A DNA stretch of 64,000 nt from Verrucomicrobiota bacterium. Its GTDB lineage: Bacteria > Verrucomicrobiota > Verrucomicrobiia > Verrucomicrobiales > Akkermansiaceae. Position numbers and translations under genes: made by a program. The stretch is from positions 1 through 64,000 of the forward strand of contig JAPLUI010000228.1 of the NCBI GenBank assembly GCA_026397725.1, in the 5' to 3' direction. A model generated the notes under the pieces. It was not told the DNA's origin, searched no databases, and saw only the letters and a program-made list of their open reading frames with translations. Shown one piece after another: positions 54,882 through 64,000 of this stretch (its first letter is position 1; every line of letters starts with the position of its first letter).

Positions 54882-57575
54882 TCATGTCAAGGCGGCCAAC
54901 ATCTCTGCCAGTTGTTGAAGTTTGGCGTGCCATTCCGCGAGCCGTGCCTGCTCCAGCCCGACGACCTCCGGCGGCGCCCGCTCGACGAAGCTGGCATTTC
55001 CCAGTTTGCCCTCACACTTGGTCACTTCGCCGCGGATTCTTTCGATTTCCTTGGTGAGGCGGGCCCGTTCGGCAGCGACGTCGATCAGGCCTTCCAGCGG
55101 CATGTAAACCTCGCCCACCGGAGTGACGGCTGCGGGAGTGCCTTTCAGTGGCTCATAGGCGGAATCCAGCGTGATTGCAGCCGCCCCGACGAGCAGGGCG
55201 AGCACCGTGGACTCATCGGCGAGCCAGGCGGGAGCGGACTTGATGACGAAGCGGACGTCTTTGCGCGACCCCATTTTGTACTCGGCCTTGAGATTGCGCA
55301 TCCGGCCGGCGGCTGCGTAAATGTCGGCCGCCTGAGCCTGGGCGGCAGCGATCCGGCCCGGGTCGAGTCCGTCCAACAGCCCGTGCGTGGGCAGCGCTTG
55401 CCGCATCAGGAACTCGCCGTCTTTCACGTAGCAGAGCCGCTGGGACAGTTCCTCGGTGAGGTGTGGCATGTAGGGCGACATCAGTTGCAGATAGCGTTCC
55501 ATCACCCGATCGAAGGTGTTCAGCGTGACCGCGCGGGCCTCGGGGGTGGCGGCTTCGCGGAGGTCGAGCTTCACCGCTTCCAGGAATTTGTCGCAGCACT
55601 CGCTCCAGAGGAACTCGTGGAGCAATTGGGCGATTTCCCCGAAGCGATACTCCGCGTAGCTGGCGGCCACGGCAGCGGACAGCGCATCCAGTTTGGCCAT
55701 GATGTCCAAATGATACAGCGGCGGCAAGCCAACGAGCAAGGTCCGCTGAGCAGGGCCCACGTCCCCCGCCAGTTGCCGGAAGCGGCAGGCGTTGTAGAGT
55801 TTGTTGGCGAAATTCCGGCCTTCCTCGATCGAGGTTTCATCAAAGCGCACGTCGCTGCCCACCGGGGCGATGCGCATCAAGCCGAAGCGCAGTGCGTCCG
55901 CGCCGTATTTCTCCATCAGGTCGATCGGATCGGGCGAGTTGCCTAACGACTTCGACATCTTGCGGCCTTGCAGGTCGCGGATGATGGTGGTGAAAAAGAC
56001 GTTCTTGAACGGCCGCCCGCCGGCAAACCGAAACCCGGCCATGATCATGCGTGCCACCCAGAAAAAGATGATGTCCGGGCCGGTCACCAGATCGCTCGTC
56101 GGATAGAACTTCTGCATGGTTGGGGACGTCCCGCCCACGTCCGCCATGGTCGCGAACGGCCACAGCCATGAGGAAAACCAGGTGTCCATCACATCCTCGT
56201 CACGCACCCAGCATGCGGCATCCGCCGGCGCGTCCACGCCGACGTGGAGGTCGCCGGCCGTTAGATCATGCATCGTGAGGGACTCGGCGGTTTTCAGCGC
56301 TTCGAGTTTGTCCCGGCGATACCAGACCGGGATTTGGTGGCCCCACCAGAGTTGGCGGCTGATGCACCAATCCTGGAGCTTAGCCATCCAGTGGGCGTAG
56401 GTCTTGGCCCAGCGTGCGGGACGGAACTGGATGTCGCCGCTGGCCACGGCCTCCGCCGCTTGTTGGACGCAGGGATACTTCAGGAACCACTGCATCGAGA
56501 TGCGAGGTTCGATCGGGACCTGCGCGCGTTCGGAAAACCCCACGTTGTTGTCGTATTCCTCCACCTTGAGGAGCAGGCCCATCGCGGCGAGCTTGGCGAC
56601 GGCAATTTCCCGCGCCACCAAGCGGTCCAAACCATCCAGGTCCGGGCATGCCGGGCAATGCACCCGGCCATCCGGGTGCAGCACGTCGATGATTTCCAGC
56701 CCATGCCGCATCCCGATTTCAAAGTCCGCCCGGTCGTGCGCAGGCGTGATTTTCAAGGCCCCGGTGCCGAATTCCAAATCCACCTGATCGTCCGCGATGA
56801 TCGGAATTTCCGCCGGCGGAAACGGCCGCCTCACCCTGCGTCCCACCAGGGCGACATGGCGCGGGTCCCGCGGATTGACCGCCACGGCGGAGTCGCCCAT
56901 CAAGGTCTCGGGACGGGTGGTGGAAATTTCAATGAACTCGCCGGGAGCATCCGCCAGTTCGTACTTCATGGTGTAGAGCTTCGAGCGCTGGGGCGTCATG
57001 ATGACCTCCTCGTCGGACAATGCCGTTAGAGACACCGGGCACCAATTGACCATCCGTTTGCCGCGATAAATGAGGCCCTGTTTGAACAGGTCCACGAAGA
57101 CCTGGCTCACCCACTTGCTGTAGGCCTCATCCATGGTGAAGCGCTCGCGACTCCAATCGCACGAGCAGCCCAGCCGCTTGAGTTGCTGGATGATGATGCC
57201 GCCGTGTTTCTCCTTCCACTCCCAGACCCGCTTGAGAAACGCCTCGCGGCCCAGCTCGTGGCGGGTCACCCCATCCTCCTCGCGGAGTTGGCGTTCCACC
57301 TTGGTTTGGGTGGCGATGCCCGCGTGGTCGGTGCCGGGCAGCCACAGCACGGCCTTGCCCAGTTGGCGGGCGCGGCGGGCCAGAATGTCCTGCAACGCAT
57401 TGTTCAGAACGTGCCCGAGATGCAGAATTCCGGTCACATTCGGCGGCGGAATGACGATCGAATAGCCATCCTGCGCGGACGTGGGGTCGGCTTCAAAACA
57501 TTTTCCAGTGAGCCATGCGGCATACCACTTGGCTTCCACGGCTTGGGGTTCATAGGCTTTCGGCAACTCGGACAT
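54882..57575 (-). CDS. valS: Valyl-tRNA synthetase
   Basis: 897 residues from the ATG at 57575; the longer frame to 57719 adds sequence unlike the family. It joins valine to tRNA-Val with editing. The class I signature HLGH is at 52-55 and KMSKS near 540 (GRKMSKSLGN). The editing domain lies between, with TTRPETLMGDSAVAVNP. DIIFFWVARMIMAG and the C-terminal coiled-coil arm (ERARLTKEIERIRGEV) are typical. Length fits bacterial ValRS. Confidence 0.95.
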   Translation of the reverse strand: MSELPKAYEPQAVEAKWYAAWLTGKCFEADPTSAQDGYSIVIPPPNVTGILHLGHVLNNALQDILARRARQLGKAVLWLPGTDHAGIATQTKVERQLREEDGVTRHELGREAFLKRVWEWKEKHGGIIIQQLKRLGCSCDWSRERFTMDEAYSKWVSQVFVDLFKQGLIYRGKRMVNWCPVSLTALSDEEVIMTPQRSKLYTMKYELADAPGEFIEISTTRPETLMGDSAVAVNPRDPRHVALVGRRVRRPFPPAEIPIIADDQVDLEFGTGALKITPAHDRADFEIGMRHGLEIIDVLHPDGRVHCPACPDLDGLDRLVAREIAVAKLAAMGLLLKVEEYDNNVGFSERAQVPIEPRISMQWFLKYPCVQQAAEAVASGDIQFRPARWAKTYAHWMAKLQDWCISRQLWWGHQIPVWYRRDKLEALKTAESLTMHDLTAGDLHVGVDAPADAACWVRDEDVMDTWFSSWLWPFATMADVGGTSPTMQKFYPTSDLVTGPDIIFFWVARMIMAGFRFAGGRPFKNVFFTTIIRDLQGRKMSKSLGNSPDPIDLMEKYGADALRFGLMRIAPVGSDVRFDETSIEEGRNFANKLYNACRFRQLAGDVGPAQRTLLVGLPPLYHLDIMAKLDALSAAVAASYAEYRFGEIAQLLHEFLWSECCDKFLEAVKLDLREAATPEARAVTLNTFDRVMERYLQLMSPYMPHLTEELSQRLCYVKDGEFLMRQALPTHGLLDGLDPGRIAAAQAQAADIYAAAGRMRNLKAEYKMGSRKDVRFVIKSAPAWLADESTVLALLVGAAAITLDSAYEPLKGTPAAVTPVGEVYMPLEGLIDVAAERARLTKEIERIRGEVTKCEGKLGNASFVERAPPEVVGLEQARLAEWHAKLQQLAEMLAALT

Positions 57576-57715
57576 CGGCACCAAGGGATGCCAGCCGCAG
57601 CCGGGTTTGTCCAGCACCAATCCTGCCGGCACTGGAATTCTGGAATTCCGTCCCGGCGGGCCGCCCGGCACCTGCGCGTCGGCCATCCGGATTGCAAGAC
57701 GCGCCATGAGCACGC

Positions 57716-58507
57716 TCACCTGGCATCCAGCGCCTGCGGCACCCAGCCGTGGCTCAGGCAGAGCGCCTCATAGGCCTCCTTGGTCATCACCATGAACGCC
57801 CACGCGCCCGCCACCGTCGAGTCCCCGTCGCCCTCGTCCAGATTCCGCCGCCAGTTGCCCTCGAAGGCCAGGCCTTTGGTGGCCACCGCCGATCCGGCGA
57901 TCAGGCGCGACCAGCTCCGGTTGGAAACGGTCGCCACGGCACCCGCGCTCAGTCCGCTCTTGCCGTTGAGTTCAAAGGCGATGTCGGCGTTGAGAAAGCG
58001 GTGCCCGTCGGGCATGGGCATGGCTTTCTCGCTGGCGTGGCAGGCCCCGGAGGCGAGCGAAAAGTGGACCTTGTCGTCGGCATCCCGCATCACGATGACG
58101 CGGCAGTTGCCGCTGCCCGAGAGCGTGCTGACGGTGCCACCCCAAGTACCCGCCGCAGGCAGCGCGGTGGCGCTGACGCTGAGATCAAGCGTGAAGCTGC
58201 CGCGGGTGGCCCAGCCCTCGAAGCAACGGGGCGGGTTCATTTCCATGACTGCCTCCAGCCTCCATTGGTGGGCGGGTTGGCCGTCTGCGGCGGGCACCGG
58301 CGAGTGGACGATGGTGCTGGAAGCGCCAACGGCATCAAATGGATCTTGCAGGCAAACGAGCAGCAGGTCCGGTGCCGGTGGCAGCGCCCGTTGCGATGCT
58401 GGCTGCGGGCTTGCGGACTTGCCGGAAACCACCCGGGCCGGGCCGCTTGGTGGCGTCGTGCCCACTGCCGGAACCGCCTTGTCCGTCGCTTGCTTTTTCG
58501 CGCTCAT
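57716..58507 (-). CDS. Hypothetical protein
   Basis: 263 residues, read from MSAKKQATDK at 58507 (the longer frame to 58714 runs through the ptsI end and is unlikely). The N terminus is a Lys/Pro/Ser-rich linker without a signal peptide. The remainder is a beta-rich domain (FEGWATRGSFTLDLSVSATA, NCRVIVMRDADDKVHFSLAS) I cannot assign. It sits between valS and ptsI on the same strand. Confidence 0.6.
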   Translation of the reverse strand: MSAKKQATDKAVPAVGTTPPSGPARVVSGKSASPQPASQRALPPAPDLLLVCLQDPFDAVGASSTIVHSPVPAADGQPAHQWRLEAVMEMNPPRCFEGWATRGSFTLDLSVSATALPAAGTWGGTVSTLSGSGNCRVIVMRDADDKVHFSLASGACHASEKAMPMPDGHRFLNADIAFELNGKSGLSAGAVATVSNRSWSRLIAGSAVATKGLAFEGNWRRNLDEGDGDSTVAGAWAFMVMTKEAYEALCLSHGWVPQALDAR

Positions 58508-58608
58508 GGGCCGCATTGTAGCGGAAGCCGGAGCCCGGTCGAGGGAAATCTTGGTGAAATCAATGGTCCATCTCACCGCGTTCAGGCTTGGACTGCGGGG
58601 CTTAGGCT

Positions 58609-60375
58609 TCAATCCAGCAAATACCCGTAGCTGTTGCGGGCGATATCGAGGGCGAGGTTGAGGATGTCGTAGCTGCGGGTTTGGCGGAGGACGGCGGTGG
58701 CCATGGCAGCACACTCGGCGTGGTTGAGGGAGCGGATGGCCTGACCGACGCGCGAGACTTGTTGGGGCCCTACCGAGAGTTCCTTGGCACCGAGACCGAT
58801 GAGCAGCGGCGTGAGGCGAATGTCGCCGGCCATTTCGCCACAGATTCCCGTTCGGATGCCGTGGTCAATGCCGGCATCGATGGTGCGTTTGATCAGGCGG
58901 ATGACCGCAGGATGAGTCGGGCGATAGAGGTCGGCGACGTGCGGGTTCACGCGGTCCGCAGCGACGGTGTATTGGATCAGGTCGTTGGTGCCGATGGAGA
59001 AGAAATCCACTTGCGGGGCCAGCAGATCGGCACAGACGGCGGCGGAAGGGACTTCGATCATGATGCCGACCGGAAGCTGGTGATCGAATGGAATCCCTTC
59101 GCAGTCCAGCTCATCCATGCAGCGCCGGATGAGATCGCGGGCGCGTTCGATTTCCGAGAGCCCGGAGACGAGGGGAAACATGACGGAGACCTTGCCGGCC
59201 GCGCTGGCCCGCAGAATGGCGCGGAGTTGCTCGCGGAACATGGCGGGACGGGCCAGTGACACGCGAATGCCCCGCCACCCGAGGAAGGGGTTGGGTTCCG
59301 GCTCGGTTAGGGGTTCGATGGGGAGCTTGTCGCCACCGGCATCAAGGGTGCGGATGATGACGGAATAGGGCGCCACGGCCCTGGCAATGCGGGTGTAGGC
59401 CTCGGCCTGCACGGCTTCGCTGGGAATCTCGCTGCCGTCGAGGAGGAGAAACTCGGTGCGGTAGAGGCCGATCCCCTTGGCTCCGCTGTGAGTGACAAGC
59501 TCGATTTCCTCGAGCAGTTCCATGTTGGCGGACACGGTGATGGAGTGGCCGTCGAGGGTTTCGGTTGGCGCCTCCCGGTTGGCGTCGAGGCCGCTGCGGA
59601 TGATTTCCTTTTCCGCGTGGAGTTTCCGGTAGTGTTCGAGGGTTCCGAGCGATGGATGCAGGATGAGTTTGCCCGCATAGCCATCCAGAATGGCAGCCGA
59701 CAGGGTGGTGATGTTGATGACCGAGCAACTCAGCCCGACGACTGCCGGAATGCCGAAGGCCCGGGCGAGAATGGCGGTGTGTGAGTTGACGCTGCCTTGC
59801 TCGGTGGCAAACCCAAGCAACTGGCGGCGGTCCATGCAGGCGGTGTCCGACGGAGTGAGGTCGTAGGCAATGAGAATGTGGGATTCGTCCAAACCCAGTG
59901 GGCGGGGGTCGCTATCTGCCTGGAAATTTTTCAGGACGCGCTGGGAGACGTCCTCGATGTCGACGGTGCGCTCGCGGAGGTAGGGATCGGGGATGCGGCG
60001 CATGCCCTCGAGGAAAGTCTGCATCACCGCATAGAACGCATATTCGGCATTTTGGCAGCGCTCGGCGATGGCATGGTTGACCCGGTCGAGGACGGCCGGG
60101 TCTTCCAGCATCATGATGTGGGCCTCGAAGATGTCGCCCTGGTTGTCGCCGGCCAGGTGCTCGAGGCGATGGCGGAGTTCGGCGAGCTGCCTCTTTGTTA
60201 GATCGACGGCCAGGTGGAAGCGGCCCTGTTCGTGGGGAATCTCGCTGGGAGCGATTTCAAAAACTTCCGGGGCCACGAAGCCGCGGGCGTTGACGTGTAC
60301 GGGTCCAATGGCGATGCCCGGTGAGGCAGGAATGCCCTCGTGGATGATTTCGGCTGGGTTTGCGCTGGTGGCCAT
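58609..60375 (-). CDS. ptsI: Phosphoenolpyruvate-protein phosphotransferase, enzyme I
   Basis: 588 residues. It transfers phosphate from PEP to HPr. The phosphorylated His is His199 in VNSHTAILARAFGIP. The C-terminal PEP-binding barrel has LYRTEFLLL, GWRGIRVSL, MIEVPSA and FFSIGTNDL. The gene follows ptsH after 111 bases on the same strand. No sugar-specific EII gene is in the window, so the pair may serve regulation or EII genes elsewhere. Confidence 0.95.
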   Translation of the reverse strand: MATSANPAEIIHEGIPASPGIAIGPVHVNARGFVAPEVFEIAPSEIPHEQGRFHLAVDLTKRQLAELRHRLEHLAGDNQGDIFEAHIMMLEDPAVLDRVNHAIAERCQNAEYAFYAVMQTFLEGMRRIPDPYLRERTVDIEDVSQRVLKNFQADSDPRPLGLDESHILIAYDLTPSDTACMDRRQLLGFATEQGSVNSHTAILARAFGIPAVVGLSCSVINITTLSAAILDGYAGKLILHPSLGTLEHYRKLHAEKEIIRSGLDANREAPTETLDGHSITVSANMELLEEIELVTHSGAKGIGLYRTEFLLLDGSEIPSEAVQAEAYTRIARAVAPYSVIIRTLDAGGDKLPIEPLTEPEPNPFLGWRGIRVSLARPAMFREQLRAILRASAAGKVSVMFPLVSGLSEIERARDLIRRCMDELDCEGIPFDHQLPVGIMIEVPSAAVCADLLAPQVDFFSIGTNDLIQYTVAADRVNPHVADLYRPTHPAVIRLIKRTIDAGIDHGIRTGICGEMAGDIRLTPLLIGLGAKELSVGPQQVSRVGQAIRSLNHAECAAMATAVLRQTRSYDILNLALDIARNSYGYLLD

Positions 60376-60486
60376 GGCTCACGGCCAGGGTGAGGCCGGA
60401 AGACGGCGCAAGCAAGGCACAAACCGCGAAAACCAGCCGATTTCATCCAAGCGCCTGCCCCCCTCCCGCCGGGGCGGGGACTGACC

Positions 60487-60753
60487 TCAGGTTTCCTCGA
60501 ACTTGCGATCAATCAGGGCGCCAATGGCCACGATGGCGGCATTTTCATCGGTGCCCTGGGCGGTGACGGTGATGATCGAGCCGTGGCCTGCGGCCAGCAT
60601 CATCAGGCCCATGATGCTTTTCCCATCGATTTCCTCGCCGTCTTTTTCGACAAAGATATCGGCCTGATACCGGTTCGCGATTTTCACGAATTGGGCGGCC
60701 GGGCGGGCATGGATGCCGAGTTTGTTGAGGATGGTGAAATCTGTTTTGACCAT
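60487..60753 (-). CDS. ptsH: Phosphocarrier protein HPr
   Basis: 88 residues from the ATG at 60753 (the longer frame adds 19 unlikely residues). His15 in LGIHARPAA is the phosphate carrier, and Ser46 in DGKSIMGLMML is the regulatory site. The length is typical. It lies just upstream of ptsI in the same direction, and 82 bases downstream of the sigma-factor gene. Confidence 0.94.
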   Translation of the reverse strand: MVKTDFTILNKLGIHARPAAQFVKIANRYQADIFVEKDGEEIDGKSIMGLMMLAAGHGSIITVTAQGTDENAAIVAIGALIDRKFEET

Positions 60754-60835
60754 GACGTGAAAGCTTTCGCGGCGCGAATCTAGGAGGGGCGGCGGGCCAA
60801 TCCAAGGCAAAAGTCCGGGACTGGTGAATTAGCGC

Positions 60836-61435
60836 TCATTCCGCGAGGTAATGGCTGAGGGAATCGCGCAGGGTGGTGCGGGCGCGGAACAACAGGCTCT
60901 TGACGGCGGAGACGGAGAGGTCGAGGACCACGGCGATTTCCTCGTAGGGCATTTGTTCGTAACGCCTGAGGACCACGGCCATGCGCTGGGCTGCCGGAAG
61001 TGCGGCAATCGCGGCATCCACCGCCTGCTGGAGTTCGGCCTGCAGCAGGGCGGAGTCGGGTTGGCGGTCCGGGTCGGCCTCGACTTGGAGATGGGAGGAT
61101 TCTTCCCGCTCGTCGGTGGAGACTTCCCTGCGGTTGCGGCGGCGGCGGGTTTCGTTGAACACCAGATTGCGCGTGATGGTGAACAGATAGGTGGTGAATT
61201 TCGCCTCCGGCCGATAGTGCTTGGCGTGGCGCCAAATGCGCAAAAACACCTGCTGGGAGATATCCTCAGCTTCCGCCGGATTGCCGAGCATCTTGGCAAC
61301 GGTACCGACGACGGCATCCTGGTGGCGCTCGACCAAGGTCCGAAACGCCGCATGATCGCCCTCGCCGATGAGGGCCATCAGGGCGACATCGGATGCGTCT
61401 TCAGCGGTCTGGGCTGGCGTGGAATTAGCCTCCAT
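60836..61435 (-). CDS. ECF-type RNA polymerase sigma factor
   Basis: 199 residues from the ATG at 61435. The sigma-2 region is at about 25-95 (HQDAVVGTVAKMLGNPAEAEDISQQVF, TYLFTITRNLV) and the sigma-4 helix-turn-helix at about 140-195 (YEEIAVVLDLSVSAVKSLLFRA). A Glu/Asp-rich linker joins them. No anti-sigma factor gene is next to it, so it may be controlled by expression or from elsewhere. Target promoters are unknown. Confidence 0.92.
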   Translation of the reverse strand: MEANSTPAQTAEDASDVALMALIGEGDHAAFRTLVERHQDAVVGTVAKMLGNPAEAEDISQQVFLRIWRHAKHYRPEAKFTTYLFTITRNLVFNETRRRRNRREVSTDEREESSHLQVEADPDRQPDSALLQAELQQAVDAAIAALPAAQRMAVVLRRYEQMPYEEIAVVLDLSVSAVKSLLFRARTTLRDSLSHYLAE

Positions 61436-61579
61436 CGTGAGGATCGTGGGTCGTGCAAACAATGCCGCGCCGAGCATGATGGCATCGACCCGAAAATGCC
61501 AAGGCAAGATTTGGCGGAGAGTCCGAAAGTTTGCAGGGCGCGGCGGCCATGGGCGGAGGCAGGGGGAACAGCATGGGAG

Positions 61580-61981
61580 TCAGAGTTCGGCGGCACGGGC
61601 CCAGGCTTCGATTTCCGGGTCGAGCATGCATTCATCGATGAGTTCGCGGGCCCAGGCTTCGCGAGGGGCGAGTTGCTTGAGCAGGCGCCAGGCGAGAACC
61701 TGGAGGGCGGGAAAATCACTCCAGACGGCTTCGGCGAGGCAGCGCCATTCGCGGCCATCAAGGGATTGTGGGCGTTGAATCGCGGCGTGGCAGGCTTCGG
61801 AAAGCAGCAAGGTGCGGTCCAGCTCCGGGTCTTCCGCGACGGGCGGAACCTCGTAGGCACGCAGGGGCACGCCGGAGGCACCGGTGAGTTCGCATTTGGA
61901 TTTGGCCCGCCGGGCCAGATCCTTGCCGAGCCCTTGCAGCAGGCTCAGCCGCAATTGATGTGTCTCATAACCCTTCGCCAT
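61580..61981 (-). CDS. PhnA-like small protein
   Basis: 133 residues from the ATG at 61981. KSKCELTGASGVPLRAYEVPP followed by LLLSEACHAAI resembles PhnA-type proteins, in which KCELCGA and C..C pairs form a zinc ribbon; here most of those Cys are missing, so metal binding is doubtful. The C-terminal half (ALQVLAWRLLKQLA, ARELIDECMLD) is helical. The biochemical role of the family is unclear. It precedes the sigma-factor gene by 144 bases. Confidence 0.6.
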   Translation of the reverse strand: MAKGYETHQLRLSLLQGLGKDLARRAKSKCELTGASGVPLRAYEVPPVAEDPELDRTLLLSEACHAAIQRPQSLDGREWRCLAEAVWSDFPALQVLAWRLLKQLAPREAWARELIDECMLDPEIEAWARAAEL

Positions 61982-62061
61982 GGCTTGGAGTGTAGCAAAC
62001 AAAGCAGCGCATGGAAACAGGGATTCCCGGTGCCGGCGCAAATTTCACAGATCCCAAACAC

Positions 62062-62096
62062 AAAAAAACGCCCGGGCGCGTGAGCTGCCCGGGCGT
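62062..62096 (-). terminator. Rho-independent terminator after rplY
   Basis: ACGCCCGGGC (62068-62077) and GCCCGGGCGT (62087-62096) form a perfect 10-bp GC-rich stem with a 9-base loop. On the minus strand it is followed by seven T (complement of the A-run 62062-62068). It lies just downstream of rplY. Confidence 0.9.
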
Positions 62097-62134
62097 TGGT
62101 GAAGGAGAATGCGCGGTGATGAGCGGGATGGACC

Positions 62135-62785
62135 TTACGGCTTGGCGGGGGCCGTGGGAGTGGCGGCGGCAAGCGGCGTGGCCGTGGCACCGGCAACCGG
62201 GGTGGCCTCAGCCTCTTCAACTCCGGACCCTTGCTTGCCAACGTGGGCAATGACCACCTCAGACGCGTGAGTGGCACGGACTCCCGGCGGGAATGTCACA
62301 TCGGCAACGTGCAGGGAATCGCCTTCCTGAAGGTGGGTGACGTCGAATTCGAGGGTCTCGGGGAGATCGTTCGGCAGACAGGTGATTTCGATGGCGTGGA
62401 GGTATTGGGCGAGCAGGCCGCCGGCCTTGACGCCGACGGGTTCACCGATGAGGTGGGCCGGAATGTGGGCGGTGATGGGCGTGCTCTCGTCAATCGCCAG
62501 AAAGTCCGCATGCAGGGCCTTGCCGGAGAGCGAGTCATGATGGACGGCCTGGAGAAAGGCGAGGCGGGTGCCGGCACCCTCGATGTCGAGATTGACCAGG
62601 ATGTTTTCCGAACTGCTCTTGGCGAGCAATTCGGCGAAAGTCTTGGCATGCACCATGAGGTTTTGATTGTCGGTGCCGCGGCCGTAAATCACGGAGGGCA
62701 GCCAGCCTTCGCGGCGCATTTGATTGAGTCTGCCGGAGCCGGTGAGGACCCGCAGGGCGGCTTTGAGTGATTGCTTGTTGGCCAT
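62135..62785 (-). CDS. rplY: 50S ribosomal protein L25, CTC-type
   Basis: 216 residues. It binds 5S rRNA. The N-terminal L25 domain (GSGRLNQMRREGWLPSVIYG) is followed by the beta-domain of the long (TL5/CTC) form (HIPAHLIGEPVGVKAGGLLAQ, ITCLPNDLPETLEFDV). The tail is Ala/Thr/Pro-rich. It follows prs in the same direction and is ended by a strong terminator. Confidence 0.95.
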   Translation of the reverse strand: MANKQSLKAALRVLTGSGRLNQMRREGWLPSVIYGRGTDNQNLMVHAKTFAELLAKSSSENILVNLDIEGAGTRLAFLQAVHHDSLSGKALHADFLAIDESTPITAHIPAHLIGEPVGVKAGGLLAQYLHAIEITCLPNDLPETLEFDVTHLQEGDSLHVADVTFPPGVRATHASEVVIAHVGKQGSGVEEAEATPVAGATATPLAAATPTAPAKP

Positions 62786-62913
62786 ATCAGAGAGGACGTT
62801 GGGGGGTGGAGGGGAAAGGCCGGAGGATGCTGCCTTCGGGCTCGGGGGGGGACTCTATAGCGGCCCGCAGCTCGCTTGTCAAAAATTTGTTCGTAAAACC
62901 TCAAAGCGGCGGC

Positions 62914-63840
62914 TCACACCTCGAACAGCGAGGTCACCGACTGGCCGTCGCTGATACGGCGGATGGCCTCTCCGAGCAAAGGGGCGATGCTTACCACCCG
63001 GACTTTTTCCCCGGCAGCTTGCGGCACCGAGTCCGTGGTGATGATCTCCTCAATCTCGGAATCGCGCAGCCGCCGATGGCCGATATCACCCAGAATGGCG
63101 TGCGAGACGCCCGCAAAAATCCGCCGCGCGCCGTGCTTGCGCAGGATTTCCGCCGCGGCTTTGAGCGTGCCGGCGGTTTCCGTCATGTCGTCAACCAACA
63201 GGACATCGCGGTCCTCGACCTCACCGATCACGTTCATGGCCTCCACGCGGGTGGCACTGACGCGGTGCTTGGCGACGATGGCCAACTCGGCGCCGAGGGC
63301 ATCCGCGTAGGCCCGGGCCATTTTCACCCCGCCGACATCGGGCGAGACCACGGTCAGGTTGGTGGCGTCCGGATGTTGTTCGCGGAGGTGATTGATGAGC
63401 ACCGATTTGGCATAGAGATGGTCCACCGGAATATCGAAAAACCCTTGGATTTGCGGGGCATGGAGGTCCATGGTGAGCACCCTGCCGACGCCGGCGGAAG
63501 TGAGCAGATTGGCCACCAGCTTGGCGGTGATGGGCACCCGCGGTTGGTCCTTGCGGTCCTGCCGGGCGTAACCGTAAAACGGCATCACCGCAGTGATGCG
63601 ACCGGCGCTGGCACGGCGGGCGGCGTCCACCAGGATCAACAACTCCATGAGGTTGTGATTGGTCGGCGGGCAAGATGGCTGGATGATGAACACATCGGCC
63701 CCGCGGACGTTTTCATTGATTTTCACAAAGGTCTCGCCATCCGGAAACGACGTGACGTGAACATCGGCGAGCGCTTGTCCAAGGGCTTCGGCAATGCGCT
63801 CGGCAAGCGCTCGGTGTGCGGTTCCACTGATAAGTTTCAT
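62914..63840 (-). CDS. prs: Ribose-phosphate pyrophosphokinase
   Basis: 308 residues from the ATG at 63840. It makes PRPP from ribose 5-phosphate and ATP. The motifs FPDGETFVKI, YGYARQDRKDQPR, TMDLHAPQIQGFF and the PRPP loop VLLVDDMTETAGTL are all present. Length and gene order (prs then rplY) are common in bacteria. Confidence 0.95.
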   Translation of the reverse strand: MKLISGTAHRALAERIAEALGQALADVHVTSFPDGETFVKINENVRGADVFIIQPSCPPTNHNLMELLILVDAARRASAGRITAVMPFYGYARQDRKDQPRVPITAKLVANLLTSAGVGRVLTMDLHAPQIQGFFDIPVDHLYAKSVLINHLREQHPDATNLTVVSPDVGGVKMARAYADALGAELAIVAKHRVSATRVEAMNVIGEVEDRDVLLVDDMTETAGTLKAAAEILRKHGARRIFAGVSHAILGDIGHRRLRDSEIEEIITTDSVPQAAGEKVRVVSIAPLLGEAIRRISDGQSVTSLFEV

Positions 63841-63963
63841 AGGCAAAATGGCGAGGCGGGGAGACGGGGCGGGGAGAGTGTTGACCCGCCAGCGGCACTC
63901 GGCAATACTTTGCTGCCTCCATGGGGCCTCTGATGAGAAATTTCTGAAATGGGAATTCCCCCT

Positions 63964-64000
63964 TTACTTGCGCTTCAGGTCTTGGTAATCGATCCGTCCA
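63964..64000 (-). CDS. 3' end of an unidentified gene
   Basis: On the minus strand the last codons read GRIDYQDLKRK and stop at 63964-63966. The charged sequence looks like a real C terminus, but only 12 codons are in the window, so the product cannot be named. It would lie upstream of prs in the same direction. Confidence 0.35.
   Translation of the reverse strand, partial: GRIDYQDLKRK

Noticed and set aside
56118..56145. GGACGT palindrome inside valS as an inserted element
   Set aside because: It encodes residues at a normal position, and the protein has about the usual length there, so it is probably ordinary coding sequence.
60376..60486. GC-rich hairpin between ptsH and ptsI as a terminator
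   Set aside because: The stem is imperfect and no T-run follows; HPr and enzyme I are expected to be co-transcribed.

Overview
The window looks like a chromosomal segment of a member of the Verrucomicrobiota. The support is indirect but consistent: a Verru_Chthon cassette protein A homologue, secreted autotransporter-associated beta-strand repeat proteins, several Tat-exported Gfo/Idh/MocA oxidoreductases, an SHD1-like domain on an exported thioredoxin-fold protein, and many short palindromic repeats of a type common in this phylum. No rRNA, tRNA or CRISPR array was seen.

Layout. (1) 1-3281: AT-richer accessory DNA with a secreted calcium-binding-like protein, a small orphan gene, possible integron-cassette boundaries, a 14-bp tandem repeat and a broken DUF4338-like gene. 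(2) 3282-15700: large exported proteins (beta-strand repeat protein, secreted all-alpha-barrel protein, Verru_Chthon A, small exported protein, a LamG-like remnant). (3) 15996-19724: a Reg_prop/Y_Y_Y sensor histidine kinase and its NarL-type response regulator. (4) 19776-19954: a cluster of palindromic and inverted repeats. (5) 19998-40676: a large defence island. (6) 41035-46833, minus strand: three Gfo/Idh/MocA oxidoreductases with a lipoprotein and a DoxX-like membrane protein. (7) 47227-64000: mostly minus-strand housekeeping and envelope genes (sdaA, a secreted HExxH protein, an FGE-domain protein, an exported thioredoxin-fold/SHD1 protein, valS, ptsI-ptsH, an ECF sigma factor, rplY, prs).

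The defence island is the main point of interest. Its backbone is a class 1 DISARM locus in the expected order: drmD (SNF2-type helicase), drmMI (adenine methylase), drmA (helicase), drmB (DUF1998) and drmC (phospholipase-D fold). Four extra modules sit inside it: a GSX10DXD nucleotidyltransferase plus HEPN pair with its own operator palindrome; a DUF218-like gene coupled to an FRG-NACHT protein; an ABC-type ATPase plus HNH-like gene; and a DUF1016/YhcG nuclease. Most neighbouring genes are linked by 4-base ATGA overlaps. The DUF218/FRG-NACHT module lies between the complete drmMI and a second copy of the drmMI 3' end, which suggests it was inserted as a unit.

Much of the island looks damaged. 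There is a 9-G frameshift in FRG-NACHT, a nonsense codon in DUF1016, a frameshift and apparent internal loss in drmA, an internal loss in drmB, and an in-frame drmB-drmC fusion. These could be true decay, on/off switching at homopolymers, or assembly error; sequence alone does not decide.
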